Shown one piece after another: positions 28,150 through 42,100 of a stretch of DNA of 64,000 nt. Made by a program: the position numbers and the translations under genes. The first letter of the stretch is position 1. Each line of letters opens with the position of its first letter. The DNA comes from Opisthocomus hoazin (taxonomy: Eukaryota; Chordata; Aves; Opisthocomiformes; Opisthocomidae). The notes under the pieces were generated by a model. That model searched no databases. It was not told where the DNA came from and saw only the letters and a list, made by a program, of their open reading frames with translations. The stretch lies in the NCBI RefSeq assembly GCF_030867145.1, contig NC_134418.1, positions 58,131,682 through 58,195,681 on the forward strand, read 5' to 3'.

Positions 28150-31100
28150 GTGAGAAAAAAGAGGAAACATTTAGGGGTGAGAGATTGAGATCAGATACTC
28201 TTCTGAAATCAAAATAAAGAGATAACAGTCATTAAGTGATGAGCGGCAGAAGCCTCAATGGTTCATGGATTGTGCTCCTCTGTACTTCAGATCTGTCCCT
28301 AATACACTGTTTTTCTCCCTGTCTTTGGTCTTTCTCCTTCAGCCTTTCATTGGTTTTACTCTCTTGCTTTCTTTAAAAACACTTCCTCTCTCTGTTTGAC
28401 TTCAGCTGCTCTCTGTGCTCCATCTTTTAATACTAATTCTGTAACAGCAGCCATTGCTCAGGGTTTTATTTCCCACTTGTGAAAACAGCATCAGTCCCTC
28501 AGTTAATGTAATCTAATTCATACCAATAAGGAGTTGTAGAGATTGTGTGTGAAGGGAGAGGATTTCAAATTTCCCTCCTCTTTGTATTTCTGCACCTGGC
28601 AGAGGCATTTTCCTCCTCCTCAGAAATCACTTCAGACTGTGTTTTTAATAGCTCTTCTCACAGACAGCTCTGAGCTGCTTGGTTCCTCCTGATTTTAAAT
28701 AATGAGACAATTTACATTGCCATCTGTGCATATCCAGAGGTCTGGTAAAAACATGGTTTCAAAGTGCTTGATTTTTTTCTGTTTACTTGCAGCAAAACAA
28801 GCCTTTCTGACTGTGAAAGAAAACAGGACAGGGAAAAACTTTACCTTTGTGCTCTTGGCAATAACAGAATAGGACAGCTGTAGTCTCTATAAAGCGGAGA
28901 TGAAGTTGTCAGGTTTACAACAGAGATGCTTTGATGGACCATCTTTCTCAGAAGGTGCTTTGAGCCTCCCCTCGGAAATGTTCCTTTTTTTATGATCATT
29001 TTCACATTTGCTGTACTGGGGACATAACTTACTCTGTGCTTTAGAAATCTGATAAATCTGTGAATTTTCATTCAGAAAAACAGATCATTTTGTACTTCAG
29101 ATCTTTTATTCCTCTTAGCAATGTACAGAAATTACTCACAAAACTCCTTTCTACATATTGAAATCACATTATGCATCTTGCCTGAATTGACTTATCAGAA
29201 CTGCAGCACTTTCCAGTGATGGTAGCTAAGATTTTAGAAGGTTCAATCCATCTTCTGAAACGTAATTTCTCATTTCCAGGTGCAAAGTTTGCGAAACATG
29301 TTGTTGTACCTTTTCTGTGCTGTGGACGAGTTCCTAATAATGCTTTTCTGTTGGCCCTGCCAACTACAAATTTTAGCTGGCATTCTCATCTAGATGCATT
29401 TCTGTTCTGTAAAGCTAAAAATGAAACAGACAATGAGATTCTTAGCAACTTTACTACCTCTCTGCTCTGGGGATGCATGAAGACAGGAGGAAATCATTAC
29501 ACTTTCCACTTGCCAGTGATGTATCTTGTTCCCAGCTGTTACTTCCCATTAATAATGGAGGAGGTAGTGTAAAGCCAATGATACAATCTTTAACCAGGCA
29601 AAGATTTCTTCCATTGTCAATTTGGGTTTAGCTTAAGAGTCTCATCTAGCTTGAGGTTTTCAGAAAGATAGAAGGATTTTAGCTGATGGTGAGAATTTAA
29701 CTGTTATTACTGCAGCTGATTATATTAGCCGAGCAGTTACTAAGATGCTCTGGGTGAGGTTTTTTCATTTTTCTAACAAAAACATCCACAGAGATGTAGA
29801 GCTCCATGCCTTGAAAGTTCCCAAATTCATGCTAGGAAACTGGAAATGAGAGTGAATACAGTCCCTCGGGAATCCAAAGACTCCATTTCCAGAGTGAGTA
29901 AAGAATAGCTCTGTTCCACACTGATTGAAGTGCAATGGTCAGGTACAAAAATATATTGGAAATGTTTTCTTTGGTTTGGCAATATGAGACACTGGTGCTC
30001 AGAAGTAAGCCAATTACTATTATTCACTCTGATCTATTTCTTGTCTGAAAAACTCATGAAAAAATCACAATTTCCACTCCACCACAGTTTCCAAGCTCAC
30101 CTGCCCCCAAAGACAAATCAAAATCTTCCCTGTGCTTAGATGAGCTCTCTGCAGTAGCAAGGAGCATCATGTATAACAGAAGAGCAGTCTATCCCTCCTT
30201 CCCTATTCACACTGTGATTATTTTTCCTTTTACACCAAATCACACCCGATACATTCAGTACCTTTAACCATTTCCTGACTACCTCTGCAGAACACTTCTG
30301 CGGAGTCAAGATGAAAACTGAGAGTCAAAGTGAATCCCAAGGAATGTTCCTGGATGTACAGTCTGCCCTGTTCCAAGGCACAGATCTGCTGGGTGGACAT
30401 TTTTTAAAACTTTGGTTCCCATTTGCCTTCCATGAAAAGTTCAGCCCGTCCTTCAGACAGGACACTGCTTTAGTTTTGATCCAGTAAACTCCTCCTTACA
30501 TATTCATGTTAAATTAAATTTTTTTTAAAAAAAGCTACAGATGAGGGTAAAGCTATCGAGGGAACTGAAATGATGGGATTGTATCAGATGATGTTCCAGT
30601 AGAAACTGTCAACATTCCAAAATATTGGAAGGTCATGGGTTGCAACTCACTAACAAGTATGTTGTGATATGCTGCATTCATTATTTTAGAACTTCCAAGT
30701 GTTCACAGAGTATGAATGAGTCACTGTGTTTCTTTTCACACCTGATTCTGCAGGCCATGTTGTCTAAATTGTGTGCACTTGAAATTACTGGACTGACACA
30801 GACTTCAGTGGAGTAGGCAGTTCCTGTAGTGGGGTGTGCAGCATCTAGAGACGAGGATGAAAGTATCCAAGGCTGCTGTAAGACCACCAGGTCACTGAAC
30901 ATAGACTCATATTTATGTGGGCTTATTCACACTTCTGACACCCCTTCCTAGTGGTCTTTTTCCCCTGTCTTCTGCTTTTTTTTCCCAACATACTGTTTGC
31001 AGACTACATAAAATCGTGTTGCTGACATGGATGACATGCTGACATCAGGATGGATGTATTTTAAAATTTGGTTGAAAACTCAATCAAACAATTTGCAGCA

Positions 31101-32919
31101 GAATGAGAATCAGAATCCAAGAACCATGGGCCCAGATTTCTCTTGCCTAACACCCATATACTCACTTTACTGAACACCAGACTCAAAATCAAATTAACCT
31201 TCACTAATAAAATATTAGGTAATTAAAGAATCTCCATGTTTCAAAATATGATTGATTCTTGTTATTAGCAGTCTCTGTTTCCTTTTGGTTGCCCTTCTCA
31301 TTTCTTTTTAATAAGCTTCCCCAAGTTTTTGCAGTTCCCCCTTTTTAAATGAAACATTACCATAGCAGCTTTTTGGGGCTTTTATTGTTTCTGCAGAAAT
31401 GTTAAAACCTGCCATAGTTTAGACACTATTCAAAGGATAATAACATTGAAGCCTGACCATAGACACTGTTCAGGACCAACTCAAGAGCTCTTTGTTTACT
31501 TTGGGCTGCTTCTCATAGATGGTCCATAGAGCAGTCAATGCTGACCAAGAACATATTTTACATCTGCAAGGAATTCACTGCTATCTTCTATTATTATTGC
31601 ATCACCTGCTGTCACAACCTTTCTATTTTTTGGGGGGCATGTCACTATTATTACTGTGAATTAGCTGAGTGTATAATCCTGAAGTTTCAAACCATAAAAT
31701 TTTGTATTATTAATGAATACGTTTATTTTACTTGACTTGATTTTAAACTATATTTAAAATTCAGTTTTATTCCTCCTCTTGCACAATCTTGTTCCTTTTT
31801 TATGAAACTTAGTATTATAGTCTTACATTCCTCCTAGATAGTCTCTAGTATGCCTGTGACACCAATATCCTTATTCAAAACTTGTCATTATAGTTTCCCA
31901 GCCTATTTCTCAGGCTTCTGATATGTCTGAAGAAGCACACACATACTGGGTCAGTTTTCTGTTTTTCTGTGATGTTATTCAGTTACTGATGGCTGTTAGT
32001 AATCCCTCTACACACTCATTAGATTTCAACATAAATAGTATAATACAAGCTTGTAACAGAAGACAGTTACGAGTCATAAATACATGATTCAGTTTATGAA
32101 AGGAAACCTACATTCACCATGTGTACACACTCAGATCCTCAAAATATCACTTTGGCACTTCATTCTCTTGAAGTGTATGCTGTAAGAGCAGTTATTATTG
32201 TCACAAAGTAGTACCACAAGCACTGTGAATTAATCTGTTACTGAAATTCTGAACTAGGCTGTTGGTGCATTGAAAAATATATTATCTTTCCAGTAGAATA
32301 TATTTTGGTATCTGTCTCTGTATGAGTTCCTATTCCTGGACAAATTGCTCAAGGCCTTCATATGCCATAAGTATTTTAAACTGATACTCCTGCCATATTA
32401 TACATGACCATCTTTGATGTAGAATAACATTATTTGAGTTGGGAGTTAAGTATCTATTACCTGTCCTGTGTTCTCAGAAACACTGAAGTATAGGGAAAAG
32501 TGTATGTGAAAAAATGATCTCAGAGGTGTCTAACAGGTTAGGATATGGAGTGCACAGGGCACGACCCTAAGTTGGGGGTCATATTGTAGTGGCATCAGCA
32601 AAGATGCATATCAAGAAGATGTATATTGGTACTTGCATTCTTGCACATGTGTTTGGGACCAAGAGTTTTGTGCTCTGCTCACCAGTGAATAGAGGAGGTT
32701 GAAGCAATGGCAGGCAGGACACCTGCATCACCCAGCCAGCTGCAGTCCCCTGCACCGAGCTCAGTCCAGACAGAACGGCAGCCTTTGGCCCCTCTCTCAC
32801 TCCCCTCCCCTCAAACTCTGTAGGCTCAGAGTAAATGGTTTCCATGTGAGAGAAAATTTTCACTGAAGACCGAGGAGATAGATGAACATAGGAACCAGAA
32901 AAACACAAAGCTAGGTGGA

Positions 32920-33227
32920 TTTTAGTAGAGACAACAGTGACAGGATGAGGGGTAATGGTTTTAAACTAAAACAGGGTAGGTTTAGGCTAGATATAAGGAA
33001 GAAACTCTTTACAATGAGGGTTGTGAAACACTGGAACGGGTTGCCCAGAGAGGTAGTGGAGGCCCCATCCCTGGAAACATTCAAGACCAGGTTGGACAGG
33101 GCTCTGAGCAACCTGATCTAGTTAGTGGTGTCCCTGCTCGCTGCGGGGGAGTTGGACTAGATGACCTCTAGGGGTCCCATCCAACCCAAAACTTTCTATG
33201 ATTCTATGATTCTATGATTCTATGATT
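32920..33227 (+). mobile_element. CR1 LINE 3' end, strongly 5'-truncated
   Basis: About 310 bases match the CR1 3' terminus. They begin with the last codons of ORF2, reading [18 protein letters not shown] and ending in LSNLI-stop at 33119-33121. The 3' UTR follows (GTTGGACTAGATGACCTCTA), then three ATTCTATG octamers at 33201-33224. The ORF2 remnant has no internal stop. Its 3' UTR is nearly the same as that of the copy ending at 42100, so the two belong to one subfamily that differs from the 37.3 and 55.3 kb copies. Severe 5' truncation and the lack of a clear target duplication are typical of CR1. Confidence 0.95.
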
Positions 33228-33837
33228 TCTTTTCAGGTTTCCTGTGCTTGACAGGCTATTTTTGCCAGAGGGGTCTCCCTCTCATATCTGAGAATATTTT
33301 AATCCAAAGAAATGGATAAAGGGAGTTTCTATAAACTTGCTGTGCTGTTTTCTCCCCAAGATGCCATTTTATTTTTTGTTAGCTTTACCTGCCTCTGGTG
33401 TCACATAACTACACAAAACACTGCCTACCCTACCTCTAAACTAAAGTTCAATACAGCTGTTTTTCCAAACTAATGGATGACTTTGCAGTCATGACTTCAT
33501 GCATCAGGCTTGGTCACTGCATAGCATGAAGGGAAAAATGCAAGACAAATTTTTAAAATTATCACTGTTCTTACTATTATTACTTTGCCAGTCAAACTAC
33601 AGAATTCAAATAGGAAATCCCTTCCCCATCTCTCTGTGTTTCCCAATTTGTATTTTAAGATGAAGCACACCATATTTCTGGGTTCCAGCAGTGGCTGCCC
33701 TCTGAAAAATACTAGTCATCAGAACTGGAAAGAATAAATTGAACAGGAGAGCATCAGGCGTTCAAAAATCAAGAGGTGAAACATAAAGGACTCTTTGTGA
33801 CTTGGGGGCCTAAAATTATTTTCTGGGTTTAACAATT

Positions 33838-33858
33838 CTCTTTCTTTCTTTCTTTCTG
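33838..33858 (+). repeat. (TTTC)n microsatellite
   Basis: About five TTTC units in a row inside intron 1. It is a short simple repeat that is likely to vary in length between individuals. Confidence 0.85.
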
Positions 33859-36800
33859 AGAGAAGAGGTGTAATACTTTCTGCAGAACATCCTGACTCAA
33901 TGGCTAAAAGATTCAGACTGTCAGAGATACAGAAAAAATAATCCATTTCTTGCTACGGTACAAACTCACAATGATCAGGCAAAAAAAACAGAATCTTTTT
34001 GGGTTTGGGTCAAAATTCATGTCAGAGATGTTACTGATAACATACTGAGACAGTTTGGGAATAAATATAGGCTTTTTTTTTTCCTCTTTGTTTTGCATTG
34101 AGTAAACATTAAACAAGCTGCTTTCAAAAAATGCAGTGAAAAAAAGTGAGGTCAATACGCCAATAGCTTGAGGAGTATAAGCAACATTTACAAAAGCGAC
34201 TGGCCCCAAGTCTTCTTATTCCAGGCAGGAAGCAACATCTGACAAGTTCAAACCATATGTTCAAATGAGAAGTTCATTTTAGACAGTCTTAGCCTTAAAT
34301 ACGTTTTCTCAGTGCCCTTATTAATAGCTTAATGAAAACTATTAAAAGATGCAACTGTGGTTTACTATGTAGTATAGCCTGTAGTACTTTTCAAAGATAG
34401 TAAAGGGTTGGGTTTTTTGTTTTCTTTGTTTTTCCTTGAATATTATTGCCTATATGCATGTATTTCTGACGGATTTATCAACCAGGAAAGAAATTTCTAC
34501 CATTCATATATTTGTGTTTACCTAAGATAGAATTATTTCAAAATAATTGCAGAAACAGAAGGAAGCCATTCAGGTGACAGTGTCAGAAATGTGGGCAGTA
34601 ACAGAGTGGGTTGTAGTGTGTGCAGATGGAGCTATTTTTGCAGACTTTGCATTGCTTCTTGATAGCCCAGGTAGATCTTATTCAAAGAACAGGAGAAACA
34701 GAAGCCCTTCTGTCAGGGGAAGTCAGTTAGTCCATCATTTTATAAGACAGACCAAAAAGAAGAGTTATCGCTTTTCTATCAATATGCATAGGTGTAGAAT
34801 ACATTGTGTAAAATCAACTACATACTTCTAAAAATCTACACCATTGTCAGTTACCAAAATGTTCCTCAAGCAGAAAGTATTGCACTGCCTATGAGAATTC
34901 AGCTATACTGAAGAATTCCAATATTCCTGTTTAAGTTTTCTGTTATGAGGTACCCAAAAGCAAAGCATTGGATGCTAGTCCTGACTTCAGAAAAACTGCA
35001 ATTACCCCCTGCTCAAAGCATGACAGCTATTCGCCAACAGCATCATGTGCCTGTGGGTAAATCAGGGCCAAGTTATCCCGCTGGGATATTGTCCACTAAT
35101 CTCTCAAATGTACTATGTGTTTGTTTATCTACCGTGCTGTCATACACTCTTTCTTTGTGCTGCTAGCTTTAAGGTGATCACTGCATAACAGTAACATTGT
35201 TCACTGTAGATCCTTCTGGCCACCAAAACCAGTCTTCTTCAACAGTCAGAGACGGTCCTACAAAAAGGCCTGTAGCCACTCTTCCTGCAGAGAAAGTCAG
35301 TCTGCTTGAATGAATACAAACCACTCCCACAAGAAAAGATGGAGCCTTGAACTAGTACATAGAAGGTAAAGGTTAAAGAGTGAGAAACTTAAAGATTTGG
35401 GATTCATCATACAAAAAACGCATCAAAAGTCTCACAGTTCATTCCATCCCCTTTAGTCTGCTGTATCTACCTTACAAAGACTTTTTGTAGGATTTTCCCA
35501 TGACAATCTTTTAAATCAGGGCAGAGAATCATTGCAATCTCCCTACCTAAGTTTCTTAAGTATCAGTTGACTCCAAACACAAAGTTTCAAAAACAGCTTC
35601 TGTTTTGATGCAATAACAGAATTTGTGCATTCACGAAGGAAGTGCACTCTGCTGTCTGCTCTTGATGAGTCACTTACAGGCAAGCGTTATGATTTTCTCT
35701 CAGTTTCTTCCTTTGTCAAGTCCCAATTTCCTGTTACAATCAGGGGCTGAATTGATTACTTTTTTCCCCATTTGAGTTTACACACACACTATAAACAGGT
35801 GAAACAAATCACTGAGGATGATTAAAGGGTTCCAACTGTGTCTCCAGATGGGCATTTGTAGGATCCAATTTTGAACATCGTTTTGTTTTAAAAAAGTGTT
35901 ATCTATTTCCTACAATTTTCTAAATAATGTGTTAAGGAGGGAAGATTTTCGCAGATGTATTAGTCAGTGTATGCTGTTTTACAAAAAGATAAATTAGGAT
36001 TATTTTTTCACCTTTTCTACTGTCAGGACAATAATACACAAACCTCAGAAGATTTTGTAGTACTTACCAGCTATTTTTCTCATGTTATTTGCAAACTGTA
36101 ACAGAGCTACATGATTATGCTGTCATTACAACCACTGACTTAAAGAGTTTATCAATGTTATTCAAATGAGGACTGTCTCTATTATCATTTCAGAGAAAAC
36201 AGATTTTCTTGATTTGATGAAGCCAAGAAACAAGTACCAAACATTAAATTGTAGATTCCAGCCAAACTGAGCTGTTCTGATGGAAACTAGATCTATTCTG
36301 GCACCAGCAAATAAGGAAAGAGTCTTGAGGGAAAAGAGCACTGCAGCAAGCACACCATGATGCACCAGCCATTGTATCTGGCAGCCTGACTGATTTCTCA
36401 TTAAGTTCAAGGGAAAGACTTTTGCTGACTTCCATAGTAATTAGCTAGGGACAATGACTAACACAAGCCAAAGGGGGAGAAAAGCGATGACAATGGGATA
36501 TAGCATTATCACAGCAGACAAAATCATGTGCTAATGATTCTAGTGATGAAACTAAAGTGCCACCTAAAAATTCTTTAGAGTTATACGTAGAACATGGTGC
36601 AGATGTTGAATAGTCCACATTCCTGCAAGTGTTGGCTTGAGTCTCTACCTGCACACATTTGCATCCCTAAATTTCTAAATGTACTTATTCCATCTTATAA
36701 TTACCTTCCAAGTTTTAGCGTTTATGTTGGATGGGATAATAATAATTTCTGCTTGTTGTGATAAATGGGCATAATGAGGCAATTCTTTTCAGTTGATAGG

Positions 36801-37310
36801 TACTATAGATTCAGCATCTCTGCTTTATTGGGTGGAACAAGCTATCTCTGGCACTATCAGCAGCTCCCACTGGAGTGAGAAAGCATTAGAAGTTCGATCC
36901 TGAAATCAAACGACCTCAATGAGAGTTCAGAGCCCTTTGTTTAGCAGCGGGTCCCATTACTCCAGCCTGGTGACTGAACAGTAAATGTCCAAAGACTGCA
37001 AAGCAAATAGGCACAGCACCCCACTGAATAATGTTTGTGTGGCTCCAGAATGCTTTACAGCAATGTAACAGTTCTTCAGTTGCTTGTAGCCATTATAAAT
37101 CCTCCTTCAGCTCAAATGTCTACCATCTTTTAGTGACCTTGGAGACAGAGCTGTGGGGAGGTCCAAGGTCTGTGTATAAACATCACAGAACATGGTGGAC
37201 CTACGAGGGCCTCAGCACTCGCCACTTTCACTGACTTCAGAAGGACTGCATAAGTTCAGGCCACTTGAAAGAACAGTGGAGAAGCAGAATAGTCATTAAC
37301 ACAGGTGACA

Positions 37311-38318
37311 CAGCGGCGCTGAGTCCAGTTGGAGGCAGGTAACTAGTGGTGTCCCCCAGGGGTCAGTACTAGGCCCAGTCTTGTTTAACTTCTTCATCAA
37401 TGACCTGGATGAAGAGTTAGAATGTACCCTCAGCAAGTTTGCTGACGGCACCAAACTGGGAGGAGTGGTGGATACACCAGAAGGCTGTGCTGCCATTCAG
37501 TGTGACCTGGATAGGCTGGAAAATTGGGCAGAGAGGAACCTGATGAGGTTCAACAAGGGCAAGTGCAGGGTCCTGCACCTGGGGAGTAACAACCCCATGC
37601 ACCAGTACAGGCTTGGGGCAGACCTGCTGGAGAGCACCTCTGCGGAGAGGGACCTGGGTGTCCTGGTAGACGACAAGTTGACCATGAGCCAGCAGTGTGC
37701 CCTGGCTGCCAAGAAAGCTAATGGGTTCCTGGGATGCATTAGGAGTATGGCCAGCAGGTCGAGGGAGCTTCTCCTTCCCCTCTGCACTGCCCTGGTGAGA
37801 CCTCATCTGGAGTACTCTGTCCAGTTCTGGGCTCCCCACTTCAAGAAAGATGAGGAGCTACTGGAGAGAGTCCAGCGGAGGGCTACGAGGATGATGAGGG
37901 GACTGGAACATCTCTCCTACGAGGAAAGGCTGAGGGAGCTGGGCTTGTTTAGCCTGAAGAAGAGAAGGCTGCGAGGGGACCTAATAGATGCTTATAAATA
38001 TCTCAAGGGTGGGTGTCAGGAGGATGGGGCCAAACTCTTTTCAGTGGTGCCCAGTGACAGGACAAGGGGCAAGGGGCACAAACTGAGGCACAGGAAGTTC
38101 CGTCTGAACATGAGGAAGAACTTCTTCCCTCTGAGGGTGACGGAGCACTGGAACAGGCTGCCCAGGGAGGTTGTGGAGTCTCCTTCTCTGGAGATATTCA
38201 AGACCCGCCTGGACAAGGTCCTGTGCAGCCTGCTGTAGGCAACCCTGCTTCGGCAGGAGGGTTGGACTAGATGACCCACAGAGGTCCCTTCCAACCCCTA
38301 CCATTCTGTGATTCTGTG
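37311..38318 (+). mobile_element. CR1 LINE, 5'-truncated, RT C-terminal half still open
   Basis: This is a 1.0-kb CR1 fragment in the same orientation as TACR3. It aligns along its length with the last kilobase of the copy at 55265-57930. The ORF2 frame stays open from the truncation point to TAG at 38236-38238, about 309 codons. It begins in the [10 protein letters not shown] block of the reverse transcriptase and ends in the [13 protein letters not shown] terminus. The catalytic FADD motif reads FADG here, so the fragment could not support reverse transcription even if expressed. One codon is missing relative to the longer copy (GCIRSMAS versus GCIKKSVAS). It ends in two ATTCTGTG units. Confidence 0.95.
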
Positions 38319-39804
38319 ACATCAGAGCATCAGAGAAGTCCATCTGTTCCACTTACGTGCAGTTTATGGTTGGCTGATCACAGAAAGAACAACTCTTTGG
38401 GAGTTCTCTGCCATACATCCACAGAGGCAAATGGACCTGCCAGCACAGAGTCCTACTGTCAAAACATTGTGCTTTTCTACAGTTCTACTCACCTTGGGAT
38501 CTCTGGTCTGATTTTTTCCAATGTCTTTTGCCTTTACATCACCGCAGTTTCCTTGCTTATTCTCCCCTGTCTCAACCCAATTTCTACCTGATATTATTCT
38601 ACAATTATCCTTTCTTTACCTCTCCTCCTATTAGTTTCTCATTATTCTTGTTTCACTTCTATTCCTATTTTTGCATTCACTAAAGTGTTCCCCAGTCCCA
38701 GTTCTTTTGCTTTTGCTCCAGATCCTGTGTCTCATCATTCTCCCTTTCAATCCTGGTCTACTCACACATTCTTCTTTTTTTCAACACCAAGTTCAGCACC
38801 GTTCAGTGCACAATTCAGAGAGTATGTCTGCTGCTCCCCCTTGTAACTGGCACTTTGCCGTACAAAATGTATGTAAGCATATCAGACAGAGTAAGGAAAT
38901 GAGCCTTGATGACAGAGCTACACCATGAAAGACAACAGGCAGTTGTCAGCCATGGGTACATATGGAATACATAGGGGCAATATCCTGCATCATACATACA
39001 TGTTATCACATACTTCAGTTCCTCACTTCACTAATTTTCTGAGCAACACCTAAGCATGGAACCTCTAGCCTGTGCTAGCAGGAGATTTCATTCCTGATGG
39101 AAACACCCTGATCAAAACGGACAGAGATCAAAGCCAAGGGCAAACTGAAAAATTAGCTACTGCTCCTTCAGATTGAGCCTAACAAGAAGACAAACAACTT
39201 ATCACTCTTAGGTAATGGCAAGATAACATTTCCAGCAAACAAAATTATAAGCAGAAGTGGCTAAGCCTCCATAGCAAATGACAGTTAACAGTGCAGGAAG
39301 GACTCAGTCCTCTTCCGGACTTCTTTTGGCTACAGAGATTAACATCCAGAGACAGCTCAAATTTGGAGCAACTGAGAGTCATTCCACATTTTCCACTATC
39401 CTTAATTATGACAATGATGGTTTCTCCAGGAAAATGCTACCAAACTTATATGACAAATTTGAGTGAATGTAACAATTGCAGCTGTAAAGCAATATCTCAC
39501 TTTGTTAATTAAGAAATTTTGTTTTTAAGAAAAGCCACTTAGGGAACAAGTTAGATACTTCATTGTAGTTGTTAGTGTACTGACAAATTAGAATAAATTA
39601 GGTTTGCTATCAAAGGCTCAGTAATAGAGAGCTGTCAATACTCTCTGGTCAGCTAAGTCCTTCCTGCACAAAGGCGTTATTGAGGGAATGGTCAAGGCTC
39701 CTCCACCTTCTCCCCATCTTGTTTCTTAGAATGACTGTCTGTTGTTTTTTTGAAATCTATCTTGTGGAAAAAATAGACTGTTGGCTTATCACTCATATTT
39801 CAAC

Positions 39805-39854
39805 AAGAATGACAAGTCGCCTGCTTTTTAAGAACGACAAGTAGCCTGCTTTTT
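39805..39854. repeat. 25-bp tandem duplication (2 copies)
   Basis: Units 39805-39829 and 39830-39854 are identical at 23 of 25 positions, and both end in CTGCTTTTT. This is a recent local duplication within intron 1, and no function is apparent. Confidence 0.85.
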
Positions 39855-40104
39855 ATCTAATCTTAGTCCTTTGACTCACCTCACTCGGACAGCCAATAGT
39901 TAAAATTTCCATCAGTACAGCTGTATGAGTCATTTATCACAAACAGTCCACATCTTTAAAGGGCAGTCACCAGACAGGGAGATAAAACAAGAGAATTTTA
40001 TCTTAGCCAGAGAGAATTACTGCTGGTACCTACTGGAAAGAAGACTAATATAACTGGGAATAAGAATAATGAGAATGTAATGGATGGCATGAAGGTGACC
40101 AGGA

Positions 40105-41378
40105 GGGTAAAATACCTCCAGCTGTAAGTGAAGACCAGGTTCGGGACCTCCTGAGGAACCTAAACGTACAGAAGTCCATGGATGAGATGCATCCCAGAGT
40201 CCTGAGGGAATTGGCTGATGTTGTTGCCAAGCAACTCTCCATGATATTTAAAAAGTCATGGCAGTCAGGGGAAGTCCCCAGTGACTGGAAAAATGGAAAC
40301 ATTGTGCGCCTTTTCAAAAAGGGTAGAAAGGAAGACCCTGGGAACTACCGACCTGTCAGCCTCACCTCTGTGCCGGGGAAGATCATGGAACAGATCCTCC
40401 TAGAAGATATACTAAGGTACATGGAGGCCAGGGAGGTGATTCGAGACAGCCAGCATGGCTTCACCAAAGGCAAGTCCTGCCTTACCAACCTAGTGGCTTT
40501 CTATGATGGTGTAACAACAAGGGTGGACAAGGGAAAACCTATGGATGTCATCTATCTGGATTTTTTTGTAAAGCCTTTGACACGGTCCCCCACAACATCC
40601 TTCTCTCTAAATTGGAGACCCATGGATTTTATGGGTGGACCATTCGGTGGATAAGGAATTGGTTGGATGGTCGCATCCAAAGGGTAGTGGTCAACGGCTC
40701 AATGTCCGGATGGAGACCAGTGACGAGTGGAGTCCCTCAGGGGTCCGTACTGGGACCGGTGCTATTCAATATATTTATCAATGACATGGACAGCAACATT
40801 GAGTGTACCCTCAGCAAGTTCGCAGATGACACCAAGCTGAGTGGTACGGTTGATACAGCAGAAGGACGGGCTGCCATCCAGAGGGACCTGGACAAGCTGG
40901 AGAGGTGGGCCTGTGTGAACCTCATGAGGTTCAACACGGCCAAGTGCAAGGTCCTACACCTGGGTCGGGGTAATCCTCCCCTAACAATACAGGCTGGGGG
41001 ATGAAAGGATCGAGAGCAGCCCTGCTGAGAGGGACTTCGGGGTACTGATAGACAAAAGGCTGGACATGAGCCGGCAATGTGCGCTGGCAGCCCAGAGGGC
41101 TGCATCACGAGGAGCGTGGCCAGCAGGTAAAGAGAGGTGATTCTGCCCCTCTACTCTGCTCTGGTGAGACCTCACCTGGAGTACTGTGCTCAGCTCTGGA
41201 GCCCTCAGCACAAGAAAGACGTGGAACTGTTGGAGCGAGTCCGAAGGAGGGCTACAAAAATGATCCGAGGGCTGGAGCACCTCTCCTGTGAGGACAGGCT
41301 GAGAGAGTTGGGGTTGTTCAGCCTGGAGAAGAGAAGGCTGCAGGGAGACCTGATTGCAGCCTTTCTGTACTTAAAGGG
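40105..41378 (+). mobile_element. CR1 LINE, upstream part, interrupted by an LTR
   Basis: This is the 5' portion of a decayed CR1 ORF2. Readable reverse-transcriptase blocks are [70 protein letters not shown] and [14 protein letters not shown]. The frame is broken near 40564 by an extra T in a T-run and again near 40980. A deletion of about 18 bases near 41098 removes part of the usual LGCI block. The FADD motif itself survives. It is more decayed than the 37.3 and 55.3 kb copies. The copy resumes at 41776 after a solo LTR inserted into its AAGGG sequence. Confidence 0.93.
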
Positions 41379-41775
41379 TGCCGCGATTGAGAGACGGGAC
41401 ACCGCTTGATGCAAGCAGGATGATCGTTTTATTGTTCTTACACACATACATTTATACAGATCAGAAGGTAGCGTGTTTTAAACTGATTGGTTAAGTTTCA
41501 AACTAAGCACCTATTGATTGGTTAACACAGTTGCTAATACAGACACATTCTTTTCCTAAGCTCATCTAAACTAAGGCCATGCAGACACATTCTTTTCTTA
41601 TCTTATCCAAGGCCAAGGCCTTCCTCCCTCAGGATGGCTCGGCACTATCTCTCTTCTTCTCAGGGTCAGGATGGCTGGGCACTAACTCCTTTCTTCCCAG
41701 GGTTTATGGCCCACAAGTTCCAACACATCCTCCCTCATCAATTGCACCGCGCTGGGGGCCCTGCTGAGGCCCACA
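41379..41775 (-). mobile_element. Solo LTR nested inside CR1
   Basis: This 397-bp insert splits the CR1 copy. AAGGG occurs at both junctions (41374-41378 and 41776-41780) as a 5-bp target duplication. Read on the minus strand the element begins TGTGGGCCTCAGCAGG and ends CTCTCAATCGCGGCA, giving TG...CA ends. A minus-strand AATAAA (plus-strand TTTATT at 41428-41433) lies about 50 bases before its 3' end, where an LTR poly(A) signal should be. Internal short repeats are visible, including ACACATTCTTTTC twice and a CAGGATGGCTSGGCACTA pair. No viral genes adjoin it. The LTR is younger than the CR1 it entered. I would place it with avian ERVs but cannot name the family. Confidence 0.88.
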
Positions 41776-42100
41776 AAGGGAGCCTATAGGAAAGGTGGGG
41801 ACAATCTTTTTAGTAGAGACAACAGTGACAGGATGAGGGGTAATGGTTTTAAAGTAAAACAGGGTAGGTTTACGCTAGATATAAGGAAGAAATTCTTTAC
41901 AATGAGGGTTGTGAAACACTGGAACACGTTGCCCAGAGAGGTAGTGGAGGCCCCATCCCTGGAAACCAGGTTGGACAGGGCTCTGAGCAACCTGATCTAG
42001 TTAGCGGTGTCCCTGCTTGCTGCAGGGGGGTTGGACTAGATGACGTCTAGGGGTCCCTGCCAACCCAAAACTTTCTATGATTCTGTGATTCTATGATTCT
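41776..42100 (+). mobile_element. CR1 LINE, downstream part of the LTR-split copy
   Basis: This continues the CR1 at 40105-41378, beginning right after the LTR with AGCCTATAGGAAAGG. It includes the ORF2 C-terminal region, the 3' UTR (GTTGGACTAGATGACGTCTA) and a tail of mixed ATTCTGTG and ATTCTATG units. A 9-bp deletion around 41967 removes part of the sequence that reads ETFKTRLD in the 32.9-kb copy. Joined across the LTR, the copy is about 1.6 kb long. Confidence 0.93.

Noticed and set aside
29216..29572. 118-codon ORF in intron 1
   Set aside because: No family resemblance and no promoter or splice context. Length is within chance for an 18-kb intron.
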